A stretch of DNA of 14,204 bases. Origin: Pseudomonadota bacterium. GTDB taxonomy: Bacteria; Pseudomonadota; Gammaproteobacteria; Burkholderiales; Burkholderiaceae_C. Shown piece by piece: positions 14,134 through 14,204 of this stretch. A program made the translations under genes and the position numbers. The notes beneath the pieces are model-generated. The model was given only the letters and a program-made list of their open reading frames with translations. It was not told where the DNA came from and made no database searches. Every line of letters starts with the position of its first letter. Position 1 is the first letter of the stretch. The DNA is taken from positions 1 to 14,204 of the forward strand of contig JAEYRT010000221.1 of NCBI GenBank assembly GCA_023435325.1. Direction: 5' to 3'.

Positions 14134-14204
14134 GAAACGTCTCCCATGAGAGGATTTACGACCGGGTGAATTCTGTAAGCAAAGCGAAGGCAAATTGATG
14201 TGGA

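Noticed and set aside
1..14204. Mobile element, phage, CRISPR array, defence system or RNA gene
   Set aside because: No transposase, integrase, spaced repeats, tRNA cloverleaf or defence-type domains seen; all coding space is filled by chromosomal families.

Overview
The window reads as ordinary chromosomal DNA of a betaproteobacterium, most likely Comamonadaceae (Comamonas-like). The grounds are a high-GC but not extreme composition, the ileS-lspA pair, a tripartite tricarboxylate transporter locus, a DUF3422 gene, and an intergenic palindrome resembling repeats I remember from this family. I see no insertion sequence, integrase, CRISPR array, tRNA or rRNA. Genus is inferred from gene content and protein style, not from a search.

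Layout, left to right. (1) 1-1675, plus strand: the 3' end of ileS, then a 138-bp gap with two stacked hairpins, then lspA, closed by a perfect-palindrome terminator. (2) 1676-3710, plus strand: a 323-bp non-coding leader, then a Na+/phosphate cotransporter with a PhoU-like tail, closed by a bidirectional terminator. (3) 3711-5605, minus strand: a two-gene operon of a zinc-free quinone oxidoreductase followed by a DUF4743-type Nudix hydrolase. (4) 5606-6659, plus strand: a divergently transcribed EamA/DMT transporter, ending in a second bidirectional terminator. (5) 6660-8423, minus strand: a second EamA transporter followed 16 bp later by an SDR-fold protein that lacks the catalytic Tyr and Lys. 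(6) 8424-9797, minus strand: a DUF3422 membrane protein. (7) 9941-11763, minus strand: a methyl-accepting chemotaxis receptor with a C-terminal DDWETF adaptor-docking tail. (8) 12061-14133, minus strand: tctB-tctA, the two membrane subunits of a tripartite tricarboxylate transporter, with a terminator after tctA.

How the genes fit together: ileS and lspA are housekeeping (isoleucyl-tRNA synthesis, lipoprotein maturation). Most of the rest concerns transport and environmental sensing: phosphate import, two drug/metabolite-type exporters, organic-acid uptake and chemotaxis. The quinone reductase/Nudix pair and the transporter/SDR pair are tight enough to be co-transcribed. Their substrates cannot be read from the sequence.

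There is no clear sign of an undescribed multi-gene system. The observations most worth checking are the 64-nt near-perfect palindrome between ileS and lspA, the SDR protein with a degenerate active site, the CorA-like topology of the DUF3422 protein, and a 17-bp operator-like palindrome upstream of the chemoreceptor.
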